Of a stretch of DNA of 64,000 bases, positions 8,931-16,782 are shown piece after piece. Position 1 is the first letter of the stretch. The number at the start of each line of letters is the position of its first letter. The notes beneath the pieces are model-generated. The model was not told where the DNA came from. It made no database searches and saw only the letters and a list, made by a program, of their open reading frames with translations. Where the stretch lies: the NCBI GenBank assembly GCA_023229825.1, contig JALNYN010000002.1:1-64000 (forward strand), given 5' to 3'. The DNA is from Minisyncoccota bacterium. GTDB taxonomy: Bacteria; Patescibacteriota; Minisyncoccia; Phycocordibacterales; CAIJYI01. Made by a program: the position numbers and the translations under genes.

Positions 8931-8960
8931 CCTGATACTGATACTAATTCCCGATACTCG
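8931..8960. repeat. Right copy of the 30-bp inverted repeat (type B)
   Basis: Inverted partner of 8482-8511. The region 8835-9094 otherwise holds the promoter side of the small gene and an AT-rich hairpin (AAAAACAGAA at about 9042 pairing with TTCTGTTTTT at about 9082); I see no gene in it. Confidence 0.8.
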
Positions 8961-9094
8961 TCGTTTGACTTTGCGTCAAACGCGTTCGCGATTGGCTTGT
9001 GCCAAAAAAATATTGGAGTAGTATAAAAGTAGGATAAGAAAAAAACAGAACCTTTATCTTTGGAAATTCCAAAAATAAAAATTCTGTTTTTGTA

Positions 9095-9313
9095 AAAAAA
9101 ATACGCACTCTAAATATCTAAGCAATCCTTTCAGCAAAAATTGGTATTGGCACTAAAAGTTAGGAATCTCCTTAAGGGGGATTCCAGTATACACACGCGA
9201 ACGTGGTACCCAGAATGTCCTCAGAGGACACCCGGAAGCGTGAAGACGCCCGATTGCTTAGATATTTACAATGCGCATTCCGTTTCTGACAAACGATCGC
9301 CAATCCAATTTAC
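9095..9313 (-). ncRNA. Candidate structured RNA with a 17-bp closing stem
   Basis: A perfect 17-bp inverted pair (9111-9127 with 9252-9268) closes a domain that contains several internal hairpins when read on the minus strand: GCGT-CTTC-ACGC, GTCC-TCTGA-GGAC, CACG-TTCG-CGTG (a UUCG tetraloop) and GGAATC...GATTCC. The closing stem is followed on the minus strand by an eight-T run, and a TTGACA/TAGGAT promoter lies upstream. No plausible ORF fills the region. It does not match the features I know of tmRNA, RNase P or SRP RNA; a 6S-like or unknown lineage-specific RNA is possible. Confidence 0.5.
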
Positions 9314-9319
9314 ATTGTT

Positions 9320-9348
9320 ATCCTATCATATAATATAATTTATGTCAA
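9320..9348 (-). promoter_or_regulatory. Promoter for the candidate RNA, overlapping the ruvB start
   Basis: TTGACA (9343-9348) and TAGGAT (9320-9325) are spaced by 17 bases on the minus strand, giving a predicted start near 9313. On the plus strand a TATAAT at 9329-9334 lies seven bases before the ruvB ATG, so the divergent promoters overlap and probably compete. Confidence 0.5.
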
Positions 9349-10355
9349 GCGATTTGCATAAAACTCATAAAGAAAGCTCTTTTCTGGATAATACGCTCCG
9401 CCCCGCCATTTGGAGCGAATATATCGGGCAGCAAAAAATAAAAGATAATCTTCATATTCTTCTCACTGCGGCGAAAGAAAGAGATCATCCGCCGGAACAC
9501 TTGCTTTTTTACGGACCTCCCGGATTAGGCAAGACGACGATCGCGCACTTGATCGCAAAAGAAACAGGAAAACAAATAAAGATCACCTCCGGGCCGGCAA
9601 TAGAAAAAGTCGGTGATTTGGCGTCTGTGCTTACCAATCTTTCTCCGGGCGATATTCTTTTTATCGACGAGATACATCGTCTGAACAAAATGATCGAGGA
9701 AGTTTTGTATCCGGCCATGGAATCCGGTACGCTCGATATTATTATCGGAAAAGGTCCTTCCGCTCGTACGATCCAGCTTGAACTCCCGCCGTTCACGCTC
9801 ATTGCGGCGACCACCCGAGTCGCTCTCCTCTCTTCCCCGCTCCGATCACGTTTTTCCGGAGGCACTTTTCGTTTGGAGTTTTACAGCGAAGACGAGATAC
9901 GGCAGATAATCGATCGTTCCGCAAAATTACTCGGTATAGAGATCGATGAGGGCGGAGCAAAAGAGATCGCCAAACGAAGCCGATTCACCCCTCGCACCGC
10001 GAACTACTTTTTGAAACGATGCCGCGACTACGCGCAGGTCCACAAAAAACCGCTCGATAAAGAAACCGCCAAATCAGCGCTCCATCTGTTGGAGGTCGAC
10101 AACCTCGGCCTTACTTCCGTCGATAGGCAGATACTCGAAATAATTATAAAAAACTTCAAGGGCGGCCCCGTCGGTCTCGGAACCATCGCCACCTCTCTTT
10201 CAGAAGAAGACGCCACGATCGAAGAAGTAAATGAGCCATACTTGATCCAAATAGGAATGTTGGAAAGAACGCCGAGAGGAAGAATGGTTACCCCAAAAGC
10301 ATTCGAGCATTTGGGTTTCGATATGCCGGAGGTGAAAGATAAAGGCTCAGTATAA
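9342..10355 (+). CDS. ruvB: Holliday junction branch migration ATPase RuvB
   Basis: The 337-residue protein is full length for RuvB. It starts with the typical LRP..W.EYIGQ segment, followed by Walker A GPPGLGKTT (58-66), Walker B FIDEIHR (about 108-113), sensor 1 AATTR and the arginine-finger region SPLRSRF. The C-terminal winged helix ends with TPRGRMVTPKAFEHLG. RuvB hexamers pump DNA through RuvA-bound junctions during recombination repair. ruvC lies 1.9 kb downstream but ruvA is not in the window. A TATAAT seven bases before the ATG suggests a leaderless mRNA. The promoter of a minus-strand RNA overlaps its start. Confidence 0.96.
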   Translation: MSSDLHKTHKESSFLDNTLRPAIWSEYIGQQKIKDNLHILLTAAKERDHPPEHLLFYGPPGLGKTTIAHLIAKETGKQIKITSGPAIEKVGDLASVLTNLSPGDILFIDEIHRLNKMIEEVLYPAMESGTLDIIIGKGPSARTIQLELPPFTLIAATTRVALLSSPLRSRFSGGTFRLEFYSEDEIRQIIDRSAKLLGIEIDEGGAKEIAKRSRFTPRTANYFLKRCRDYAQVHKKPLDKETAKSALHLLEVDNLGLTSVDRQILEIIIKNFKGGPVGLGTIATSLSEEDATIEEVNEPYLIQIGMLERTPRGRMVTPKAFEHLGFDMPEVKDKGSV

Positions 10356-10374
10356 AAAACCGCCGAAGAAAAAA

Positions 10375-10409
10375 GAAAACACCGCGACTTTTGCCGTGGT
10401 GTTTTATGT
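10375..10409 (+). terminator. Terminator after ruvB
   Basis: AAAACACC and GGTGTTTT pair around a CGCGACTTTTGCC interior; the 3' arm ends in a T run. It lies 20 bases after the ruvB stop. Confidence 0.65.
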
Positions 10410-10455
10410 ATATCCTTATGTTTATACTATCTCCGATTAACCCAATCACTTTCGT

Positions 10456-10563
10456 CGTCATTCCGGCCCCACCCTCCGCCAAGGCTACGGCGTGGCGAGG
10501 CCGCGAGCCGGAATCCACGTCTATCGTTACTCCCGTTGATCCCGTGTCTCGGCACGGGATGAC
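10456..10563. repeat. Type A palindrome pair carrying a nested insertion
   Basis: The usual CGTCATTCCGG...CCGGAATCCACG unit is interrupted by about 31 bases (about 10470-10500) that form their own inverted structure (CTCCGCCAAGG / CGTGGCGAGG). The second unit, GATCCCGTG...CACGGGATGACG, follows at 10538-10563. It lies between ruvB and the convergent small membrane gene. Confidence 0.7.
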
Positions 10564-10595
10564 GAATGGGAAGTGGTTAGTTAGAGATGGCATAC

Positions 10596-10958
10596 TTATT
10601 CGATATGAAAACTTTTTACCCGTACGATAACTGTACACATGGCCGCCCAAAGAGCTGAAAAGATAAAAGCCAAGCTTGAGTAGGTCATTATGTTTCTGGC
10701 GAATAGGTATTCAGGAGAGTATGGACCTAAAACATTAACGATGGACTTTCCATAGGTGTGCGCAATACAATACGCAAGTACGCATATAGCGCATATCATA
10801 AAAGCCTTCATTCTCATCGAATAATAAGAACTAAGTTCGTTTGTTTTCTTTTCATGTAAAGACCCTTGGTTGAGCAGTCTTTTTAATTCCCTGTTTTCAG
10901 TCTCCAGATCTTCATAGCTTTTTCCGTTTGTGCCGACAGAATCAGATGCGGTATACAT
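10596..10958 (-). CDS. Small coiled-coil membrane protein, paralogue of 31607-32038
   Basis: The protein has 120 residues: a soluble N-terminal segment with a short coiled coil (YEDLETENRELKRLLNQ), then two transmembrane helices (about 50-70 and 90-112) separated by the loop GKSIVNVLGPYSPEYLFARN. That loop is almost the same as GNSIVNTLGPYSQDYMFYAN in the protein at 31607, so the two form a family. I know no name for it. A G-rich stretch (AAGGGGGTTCTT) precedes the ATG and can act as the ribosome binding site. Confidence 0.7.
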   Translation of the reverse strand: MYTASDSVGTNGKSYEDLETENRELKRLLNQGSLHEKKTNELSSYYSMRMKAFMICAICVLAYCIAHTYGKSIVNVLGPYSPEYLFARNIMTYSSLAFIFSALWAAMCTVIVRVKSFHIE

Positions 10959-11089
10959 AAGAACCCCCTTTTTTTTCTTAATTAAAAAAGCATCCCGACT
11001 CTTAATACCTTAAAAACATGAACACTATATGAATTTGAATAACATGCTATTTTATGTTAATTTTAAAACATAGGTTGTTAAACAAAAAA

Positions 11090-11608
11090 ATGAAAGAAAC
11101 ACACGTTATTCCAAAGGAGCGGATCATTCAAAGCATTTTTGTCATGCGTGGACAAAAAGTTATGTCCGCGAGAGACCTGTCAGTACTTTACGGGGTTGAA
11201 ACAAAAGCGCTCAATCAGGCGGTAAAACGAAATATTGATCGTTTTCCGGAAGATTTCATGTTTCAACTTACCAGAGAGGAAACTAAAATTTGGAAGTCAC
11301 AATTTGTGACCTCCAATTCTGGAGACAAAATGGGTTTAAGAAAAGATCCTATTGTTTTTACCGAACAAGGAATTCTCATGCTTTCCAGTGTTCTCAAAAG
11401 TGAGCGCGCCATTCAAGTGAATATTCAGATCGTCAGAACTTTTATAAAGCTCCGAGAAATGCTCTCGAATTACAAAGAAGTAAAAGAAAAGATCGAAGCG
11501 ATGGAGAAAAAATACGATCAGCGCTTCAAAGTGGTTTTTGACACCTTAAAACAGCTTTTAACCGAAGAAGAAAAACCAAAAAGAAAAATAGGCTTTTCTC
11601 AAAAATAA
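11090..11608 (+). CDS. ORF6N-domain protein
   Basis: The start at 11090 (MKETHVIPKERI) is preferred; an upstream ATG at 11054 would add 12 residues that look like leader. The 172-residue protein has an ORF6N/KilA-N-like N-terminal domain (about 8-100: IIQSIFVMRGQKVMSARDLS, LYGVETKALNQAVKRN, RFPEDFMFQLT, VFTEQGILMLSSVL) and a coiled-coil C terminus (YKEVKEKIEAMEKKYDQRF). The domain is common in phage antirepressors and in chromosomal genes of uncertain function, and is thought to bind DNA. It sits just upstream of yebC in the same orientation. Confidence 0.85.
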   Translation: MKETHVIPKERIIQSIFVMRGQKVMSARDLSVLYGVETKALNQAVKRNIDRFPEDFMFQLTREETKIWKSQFVTSNSGDKMGLRKDPIVFTEQGILMLSSVLKSERAIQVNIQIVRTFIKLREMLSNYKEVKEKIEAMEKKYDQRFKVVFDTLKQLLTEEEKPKRKIGFSQK

Positions 11609-11652
11609 CCACACTTGATGAACTTTACAAACTTGATAAACTTTTAACTTTT

Positions 11653-12183
11653 ATGTCCGGTCACAATAAATGGTCTCAAATTAAGAATAAAAAAGCGGTT
11701 ACAGACGGGAAGAAGAGCAAGATCTTTTCCAAATACGCTCGGCTTATCTCGCTTGAGTCAAAGCGGGTAAATGGCGATGTGAATTCCGCAACGCTTCGTT
11801 CTGTTATCGAAAAAGCGAAGAAAGAGAATATGCCGTCCGACAACATCGACCGCGCGGTAAAAAAAGGAAAAGGAGGAGAAGGCGGCGAAATGGAAACGAT
11901 CATCTATGAAGGATACGGTCCCGGCGGATGCGGAATTATCATAGAAGCGCTGACCGACAACCGCAACAAAGCCGCGGCGGAAATAAAGCACGCGTTCACC
12001 AAAAGAGGCTTGGCGCTTGGCACGCCCGGTTCAGCGAGCTGGAATTTCGACAAGACCCTGGATGGTTATATTCCCAAGCTCACCACCCCGCTTTCAGACG
12101 AAGATCTGGAAAAATTAGAAGCACTGGTTGATGAATTGGAAGATAATGACGAGGTGCAGAAGGTGTATACAAGCGCGGAATAA
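11653..12183 (+). CDS. yebC: Short YebC/PmpR-family protein
   Basis: The N terminus MSGHNKWSQIKNKK and the motifs GYGPGG and LTDNRNK identify the YebC family, which acts as a transcriptional regulator and, in recent work on homologues, in translation of proline stretches. Typical members have about 240 residues; this one has 176. The missing part is internal: after DKTLDGYIPK the sequence jumps to the family's C-terminal segment ALVDELEDNDEVQKVYTSAE, so most of the third domain is absent. There is no frameshift, so this is a genuine short form. It is followed by a low-complexity hairpin and then ruvC, the usual yebC-ruvC order. Confidence 0.93.
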   Translation: MSGHNKWSQIKNKKAVTDGKKSKIFSKYARLISLESKRVNGDVNSATLRSVIEKAKKENMPSDNIDRAVKKGKGGEGGEMETIIYEGYGPGGCGIIIEALTDNRNKAAAEIKHAFTKRGLALGTPGSASWNFDKTLDGYIPKLTTPLSDEDLEKLEALVDELEDNDEVQKVYTSAE

Positions 12184-12278
12184 CGATTAGATAATAGAGA
12201 ATAGAAAATTGATAATAGAAAATAGAATGACGATGTTTTTTCTATTTTCAATTTTCTATTATCAATTATCTATAATTT
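12184..12278. repeat. AT-rich low-complexity inverted repeat between yebC and ruvC
   Basis: The left arm contains repeated words such as GATAATAGAGAATAGAAAAT; the right arm is the inverse, with TTTTCTATTATCAATTATC. The spacer holds TGACGATG. It could fold as a long hairpin but separates two co-directional genes. It is one of many such elements in the window. Confidence 0.7.
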
Positions 12279-12279
12279 T

Positions 12280-12765
12280 ATGCGCGTCTTAGGTATCGAC
12301 CCCGGTTATGAGCGTTTGGGAATAGCCATTGTTGAAAAACGGGAAAACAAAGATTTTCTTGTTTATTCGGAGTGTTTCCAAACCTCAAAAGAACTCGATT
12401 TTCACGAACGTCTTTTACTGCTCGGAAATCGGGTGGAGGAGGTCATACAGACCCACCAGCCGACCGCGCTTGCGATCGAAACACTTATGTTCAACACGAA
12501 CCAAAAAACCGCCATGAATGTCGCCGAAGCGCGCGGTATAGTTATTTTTCAAGCCATCAAAAAAAGTCTGCAAATATTCGAATATACCCCGCTTCAAATA
12601 AAGATCGCCATTACGGGTTACGGCAGGAGCGATAAAAACCAAGTTACCGAAATGGTGAAACGGCTTATTGCAACAGAAAAACGAGCCATGAAAGACGACG
12701 AATACGACGCCATCGCCTGTGCGATCACCTGTTTTGCCTCATACAAGGTACAAAACAGAAAATAG
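12280..12765 (+). CDS. ruvC: Holliday junction resolvase RuvC
   Basis: The 161-residue protein matches the usual RuvC length. The four acidic catalytic residues are visible: D7 in GIDPGY, E67 in AIETLMF, and D140 and D143 in KDDEYDAIA. RuvC is a dimeric RNase H-fold nuclease that cuts junctions moved by RuvAB. The ATG follows the low-complexity hairpin directly, with no clear Shine-Dalgarno sequence. Confidence 0.96.
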   Translation: MRVLGIDPGYERLGIAIVEKRENKDFLVYSECFQTSKELDFHERLLLLGNRVEEVIQTHQPTALAIETLMFNTNQKTAMNVAEARGIVIFQAIKKSLQIFEYTPLQIKIAITGYGRSDKNQVTEMVKRLIATEKRAMKDDEYDAIACAITCFASYKVQNRK

Positions 12766-12972
12766 ATGACGACGTTTTTTCTATTTTCAATTTTCTATTC
12801 TCTATTTTCTAATCGTTTTCAATTTTCCATTTCTCTATTTTCTATTCTCTTTTTAACGCTATCCACACCCCTACTTGCATTCTTTTCCATTATTTGATAC
12901 AAATGTAGCCATCTCCGCAGCCACGCGTTTTTGAAAGCGCGCCACGGAGTTTAAAAGCTTATTTATAACAAC
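12766..12972. repeat. Low-complexity intergenic stretch after ruvC
   Basis: Words of the kind TTTTCTATTCTCTATTTTC fill 12778-12850, after TGACGACG. They match one arm of the yebC-ruvC hairpin. The part near 12900-12960 contains a possible -10 (TATTTATAAC) just before the next ATG. No gene is seen. Confidence 0.55.
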
Positions 12973-13155
12973 ATGGTAGCACACCGCGATCATTCCGATA
13001 CCTCCATGAACTTCATGGAAACGGAAGATAGTGAATTCGGTTTACAAATCGACGAAGATGAGGAAAAAGAGCTTGATGATGACCTATTCGACGATGAAGA
13101 TGATGAGGGTGTTGATGAAGATCTCGAAGAAGAGGAAGAGGAAGACGAATTTTAA
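12973..13155 (+). CDS. Small highly acidic protein
   Basis: A 60-residue protein whose second half is nearly all Asp and Glu (DEDEEKELDDDLFDDEDDEG and so on). An ATG just after an AT-rich -10-like sequence and a strong terminator directly after the stop support a real gene. Such acidic tails occur in proteins that bind basic partners or mimic DNA; nothing more specific can be said. An overlapping frame with a Lys/Met-rich product is judged a shadow. Confidence 0.55.
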   Translation: MVAHRDHSDTSMNFMETEDSEFGLQIDEDEEKELDDDLFDDEDDEGVDEDLEEEEEEDEF

Positions 13156-13168
13156 TTTTATTTTATAC

Positions 13169-13204
13169 AAAAAAATACATCCGAATTCGGGTGTATTTTT
13201 TTTG
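13169..13204 (+). terminator. Terminator after the acidic protein gene
   Basis: AAAATACATCCGAA and TTCGGGTGTATTTT form a stem followed by a long T run. Confidence 0.85.
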
Positions 13205-13272
13205 TATAAAAAATACAAGAATTGAAATTTTTATTCGTATACTTTTAGTTGATTTTGTGGTATTTTACATCT

Positions 13273-15723
13273 ATGAAATTACGAAAAAATATCGAATCGG
13301 TCTTTAGACCTCGAAAAAATAATCTACTGAGAAATATCATTCTTTTTCTCGTTGCCTTCTTTCTCATTATCGTCGGAATTGCCATGGTCTGGCTTTCGAC
13401 CGTTAAGATCCCCGACCTGAACTCTCTTCAAGAGTGGCGCATCAGCGAATCAACAAAAATACTGGACCGAACGGGAAAGGTCCTTCTATACGACGTCCAT
13501 GAAAATATTAAAAGAACGGTCGTTACGCTCGATAAAATATCTCCGAATGCGCAGAAAACAACGATCGCAATGGAAGATTCGCGATTCTATCAGCATATGG
13601 GCATTGATCCGAAAGCGGTCATCCGCATGATCTTTGTAAACCTCGGATCCCGTGAATTCAGCCAAGGCGGATCCACCATCACTCAGCAAGTCGTTAAAAA
13701 CGCTTTTCTCACGCCGGAAAAAACCGTCACAAGGAAGATCAAAGAATGGATAGTGGCCATTAAACTGGAACAAGTGCTCTCGAAAGACAAGATCTTGGAG
13801 CTCTACTTCAATGAGGTCCCCTACGGCGGCAATATTTACGGCATTGAAGAGGCGGCGCAAGCATTTTTTGGAAAACATGCATCAGACCTTACGCTTGCAG
13901 AATCCGCTTATCTCGCTGCGTTAACCCCTGCCCCGACATATTATTCGCCATACGGAAATAACAAAAAAGAACTGGATAAAAAACAGCAAATGGTACTCGC
14001 GAGAATGTTGGAATTGGATCTTATCACCGAAGAAGAATACAAAGATGCCGAAAACGATGTCATAACGTTTAAACCTCAGACGGAAACGAGCGGTATCGAA
14101 GCCCCCCATTTTGTGGTCATGGTCAAGCAGTATCTGGAAGAAAAATACGGGAGAGATATGGTTGAGAATGGCGGGCTCCGCATTACCACCACGCTTGACG
14201 CCGGTTTGCAGTCGAAGGCGGAAGATATCGTAAAAGAATACGGCAATATAAACGCAAGCGCGTTCAACGCAAGCAACGCAGCCGCAGTGGGGATCGACCC
14301 AAAAACAGGACAAGTTTTAGTTATGGTCGGCTCGCGCGATTATTTCAACAAAAATATCGACGGAAACTTCAACGTCGCGCTTTCTCCGAATCGGCAGCCC
14401 GGATCTTCCTTTAAACCGTTCGTTTATGCGACCGCTTTTGAAAAAGGATATACTCCCGAGACGGTCGTATTCGATGTTCCGACCGAATTCAACACAAAAT
14501 GTTCGGTGGAAGGCATACCTTCTTCTCCCGACACCAAGCCTGAAGAGTGCTATATGCCGGAAAACTACGATAACGAGTATCGCGGACCCATTTCCCTTCG
14601 CAACGCGCTCGCCCAATCGGTAAATGTTCCGGCCGTTAAGATGTATTACCTTGCCGGTCCTCAGGATTCAATTAACACAGCAAGAAGTATGGGGATCACC
14701 ACGCTAAAAAGCGCAAAACAATACGGACTCACGCTCGTGCTCGGATCGGGCGAGGTCTCGCTTTACGACATGACCGGCGCATACGGCGTCTTTGCAAACA
14801 ATGGGGTAAAAAATAATACGGCTTATATTCTAAAAGTCGAAGATGGAAGCGGAAAAGTATTGGAAGAATACGAACCCGAACCAAACGAAATATTGGATAA
14901 AAATATATCGCTTCAAATTACCGACATTCTTTCAGACAATGTCGCCAGAGCACCCCTCTATGATACCACCTCCCCGCTTCACTTCCCGGAGAGACAGGTA
15001 GCCGTAAAAACAGGAACGACAAATGATTACCGCGATGCATGGATCATCGGTTACACGCCCTCGATCGTTGTCGGAGTTTGGGCGGGAAACAACAATAATA
15101 CGCCGATGGAAAAGAAAATATCCGGACTGATCGTTGCCCCCATGTGGCGAGCGATAATGGATGAGGCGCTCAGAAAACTTCCGGTTGAAACATATGAGAA
15201 ACCGATCCCGAGCGCGCCCGAAAAACCAATCCTTCGCGGCGACTGGAGATCGGGAGGATATCACACGATCCTTGCCTTCGTAGACAAAGACGACCCGCTC
15301 GGCCCGCCTCCCGCAAATCCGGGAAATGATTCCCAATATTGGCTCTGGGAATACCCCATCAGAATATGGGCGGGTCAGAATCCCGGTAATCCCGGCATAT
15401 TCCAGCCATTAAGCGCGCCGGCAACGCAATCACAATCCGATGCGCCGAAGATCGTACTCGTTTCTCCTCAACCAGGAAGTACTTATACGGTGGGGCAAAA
15501 GGTTCCGGTGAGCTTCCAAGGTTCCAGCAAGTACGCGATGTCGCGAGCCGAAATGTATATAAACGGAGTGATCGCTCAAACTCTCTACAGCCCGCCATTT
15601 GATTTCTCCTTCTACCCCGGGCACATCAGAAGCATACAAAACGACAACACTCTTAAAATAGTCGTATACGATACGAACGGAAACCGAAGCCAATTGTCAA
15701 CGACGTTCAGCGTACAAAAATAA
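13273..15723 (+). CDS. Class A penicillin-binding protein (PBP1-type)
   Basis: The start at 13273 (MKLRKNIESVF) gives a cytoplasmic basic tail and one membrane anchor (about 22-44); a longer frame adds eight residues without support. The glycosyltransferase GT51 domain (about 75-240) has AMEDSRFYQHMGID, GGSTITQQVVKN and RKIKEWIVAIKLE. The transpeptidase domain (about 330-640) has the active-site SxxK in PGSSFKP, SVN and KTGTTND. The C terminus (about 730-816) is an Ig-like domain. It polymerises and cross-links peptidoglycan outside the membrane. Length is in the usual range (about 816 residues). It is transcribed alone and ends in a hairpin terminator. Confidence 0.95.
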   Translation: MKLRKNIESVFRPRKNNLLRNIILFLVAFFLIIVGIAMVWLSTVKIPDLNSLQEWRISESTKILDRTGKVLLYDVHENIKRTVVTLDKISPNAQKTTIAMEDSRFYQHMGIDPKAVIRMIFVNLGSREFSQGGSTITQQVVKNAFLTPEKTVTRKIKEWIVAIKLEQVLSKDKILELYFNEVPYGGNIYGIEEAAQAFFGKHASDLTLAESAYLAALTPAPTYYSPYGNNKKELDKKQQMVLARMLELDLITEEEYKDAENDVITFKPQTETSGIEAPHFVVMVKQYLEEKYGRDMVENGGLRITTTLDAGLQSKAEDIVKEYGNINASAFNASNAAAVGIDPKTGQVLVMVGSRDYFNKNIDGNFNVALSPNRQPGSSFKPFVYATAFEKGYTPETVVFDVPTEFNTKCSVEGIPSSPDTKPEECYMPENYDNEYRGPISLRNALAQSVNVPAVKMYYLAGPQDSINTARSMGITTLKSAKQYGLTLVLGSGEVSLYDMTGAYGVFANNGVKNNTAYILKVEDGSGKVLEEYEPEPNEILDKNISLQITDILSDNVARAPLYDTTSPLHFPERQVAVKTGTTNDYRDAWIIGYTPSIVVGVWAGNNNNTPMEKKISGLIVAPMWRAIMDEALRKLPVETYEKPIPSAPEKPILRGDWRSGGYHTILAFVDKDDPLGPPPANPGNDSQYWLWEYPIRIWAGQNPGNPGIFQPLSAPATQSQSDAPKIVLVSPQPGSTYTVGQKVPVSFQGSSKYAMSRAEMYINGVIAQTLYSPPFDFSFYPGHIRSIQNDNTLKIVVYDTNGNRSQLSTTFSVQK

Positions 15724-15766
15724 AAAAAGAAAATAGAGAATTGAGAATAGAAAATAGATAGATTTC

Positions 15767-15800
15767 AAAAAACGGGTCACAATTTGTGACCCGTTTTTGA
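15767..15800. terminator. Bidirectional terminator between the PBP and fic genes
   Basis: A perfect stem (ACGGGTCACAA pairing with TTGTGACCCGT) with A and T runs on both sides lies between convergent genes. Confidence 0.85.
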
Positions 15801-15811
15801 TTACTGCTGTT

Positions 15812-16693
15812 TTATATTTTCTCCCCGATTTTCCACACGCCTTTTTCGCGAAACGCCGGAATCGTTTGACGCTTAGCTTTATTGAGTAAAACCGATGCCG
15901 ATTCTTTTTGTTTTTCAGCATAATCCGATAACCTCGCGATGGTTTCTCCTCGTAAATAGGCGATTCGCTTGTGAAATGATTCCACTAGCGCGAGCGAGAT
16001 CACTTTATCCATCGTAGCAATTTTCTTTTTCCCGCTATCGCGATATTCACAGAAAGATTTGTAATACATCTTTTTTTCTTTGTCGCGAATAATGATCGGA
16101 GGGAAACCGAGCTGTAATAATTGATAAGTCAAAAGCACGCGTCCGATTCTTCCGTTTCCATCGTTAAATGGATGAATGTTTTCAAAATCGAGATGAAAAC
16201 GAGCAATTTTATCTAAAAAATAAGCACTCGCGTTACTTGAATATTCGAGAAGCGCGGAGCTGATCATCGCCTGCAAATGTTCCGGTGGCGGCGCAATATG
16301 CGTACCAACGCGAACGTACTCGCCGATCGTTCGAAATCGCCCGGCAATACTCGGATCAATATTACCGATGAGCATTCTATGTAAAAGCAGAATAAATTCC
16401 GCATCGACATTTTTCGCTTCAACCTTATTTTTTATATACTCAAAAACCACCGCAAGGTTTTTGGCTTCAAAAACTTCGCGAGTTGATACATTCCGCGAGA
16501 CTTCCTGACTGAGAAGTATCTTTTCTGTTTCTGAAATAGTGAGGGTAGAATTTTCGATCGCATTGGAATTATAAACCGATTCCGGCAACTCAGCCTCAAA
16601 CAAAAGATCAAGAAGTGACTCTTTCCCCGTTTTTAAGGCATCATATTCTTTTTTAAGTGCGTCAATTTTATGTTTTGTTTCTTTGTTTGCCAT
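15812..16693 (-). CDS. Fic-domain protein (class II-like, N-terminal inhibitory helix)
   Basis: The start at 16693 (MANKETKHK) is set by a consensus promoter whose -10 box ends seven bases upstream. The roughly 293-residue protein carries the Fic motif HPFNDGNGRIGR and an N-terminal inhibitory motif of the (S/T)xxxE(G/N) type (SNAIENS), which blocks ATP binding. Fic enzymes usually transfer AMP to hydroxyl groups of target proteins. The C-terminal part (KQKESASVLLNKAKRQTIP) is helical. The target is unknown. Inverted sequences AAATTCA and TGAATTT flank the promoter and might be an operator. Confidence 0.93.
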   Translation of the reverse strand: MANKETKHKIDALKKEYDALKTGKESLLDLLFEAELPESVYNSNAIENSTLTISETEKILLSQEVSRNVSTREVFEAKNLAVVFEYIKNKVEAKNVDAEFILLLHRMLIGNIDPSIAGRFRTIGEYVRVGTHIAPPPEHLQAMISSALLEYSSNASAYFLDKIARFHLDFENIHPFNDGNGRIGRVLLTYQLLQLGFPPIIIRDKEKKMYYKSFCEYRDSGKKKIATMDKVISLALVESFHKRIAYLRGETIARLSDYAEKQKESASVLLNKAKRQTIPAFREKGVWKIGEKI

Positions 16694-16699
16694 ATATAT

Positions 16700-16727
16700 A
16701 TTATACAAATTCACGACATTTTGTCAA
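16700..16727 (-). promoter_or_regulatory. Consensus promoter of fic, leaderless
   Basis: TTGACA (16722-16727) and TATAAT (16700-16705) are 16 bases apart on the minus strand, both perfect matches. The ATG begins seven bases after the -10 box, so the mRNA should start at the ATG. Confidence 0.7.
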
Positions 16728-16782
16728 TATATCATGAATTTATATAAAAAATGACTAAAATTCACGGTATTTTATTGTAATA

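Noticed and set aside
11297..11311. GTCACAATTTGTGAC palindrome in the ORF6N gene, the same as the core of the terminator at 15767
   Set aside because: In the ORF6N gene it encodes conserved residues (SQFVT); the match with the terminator is probably coincidence.
13031..13225. ORF of 64 residues overlapping the acidic protein
   Set aside because: Its product is Lys/Met-rich only because it is the frame-shifted acidic repeat, and it runs through the terminator.
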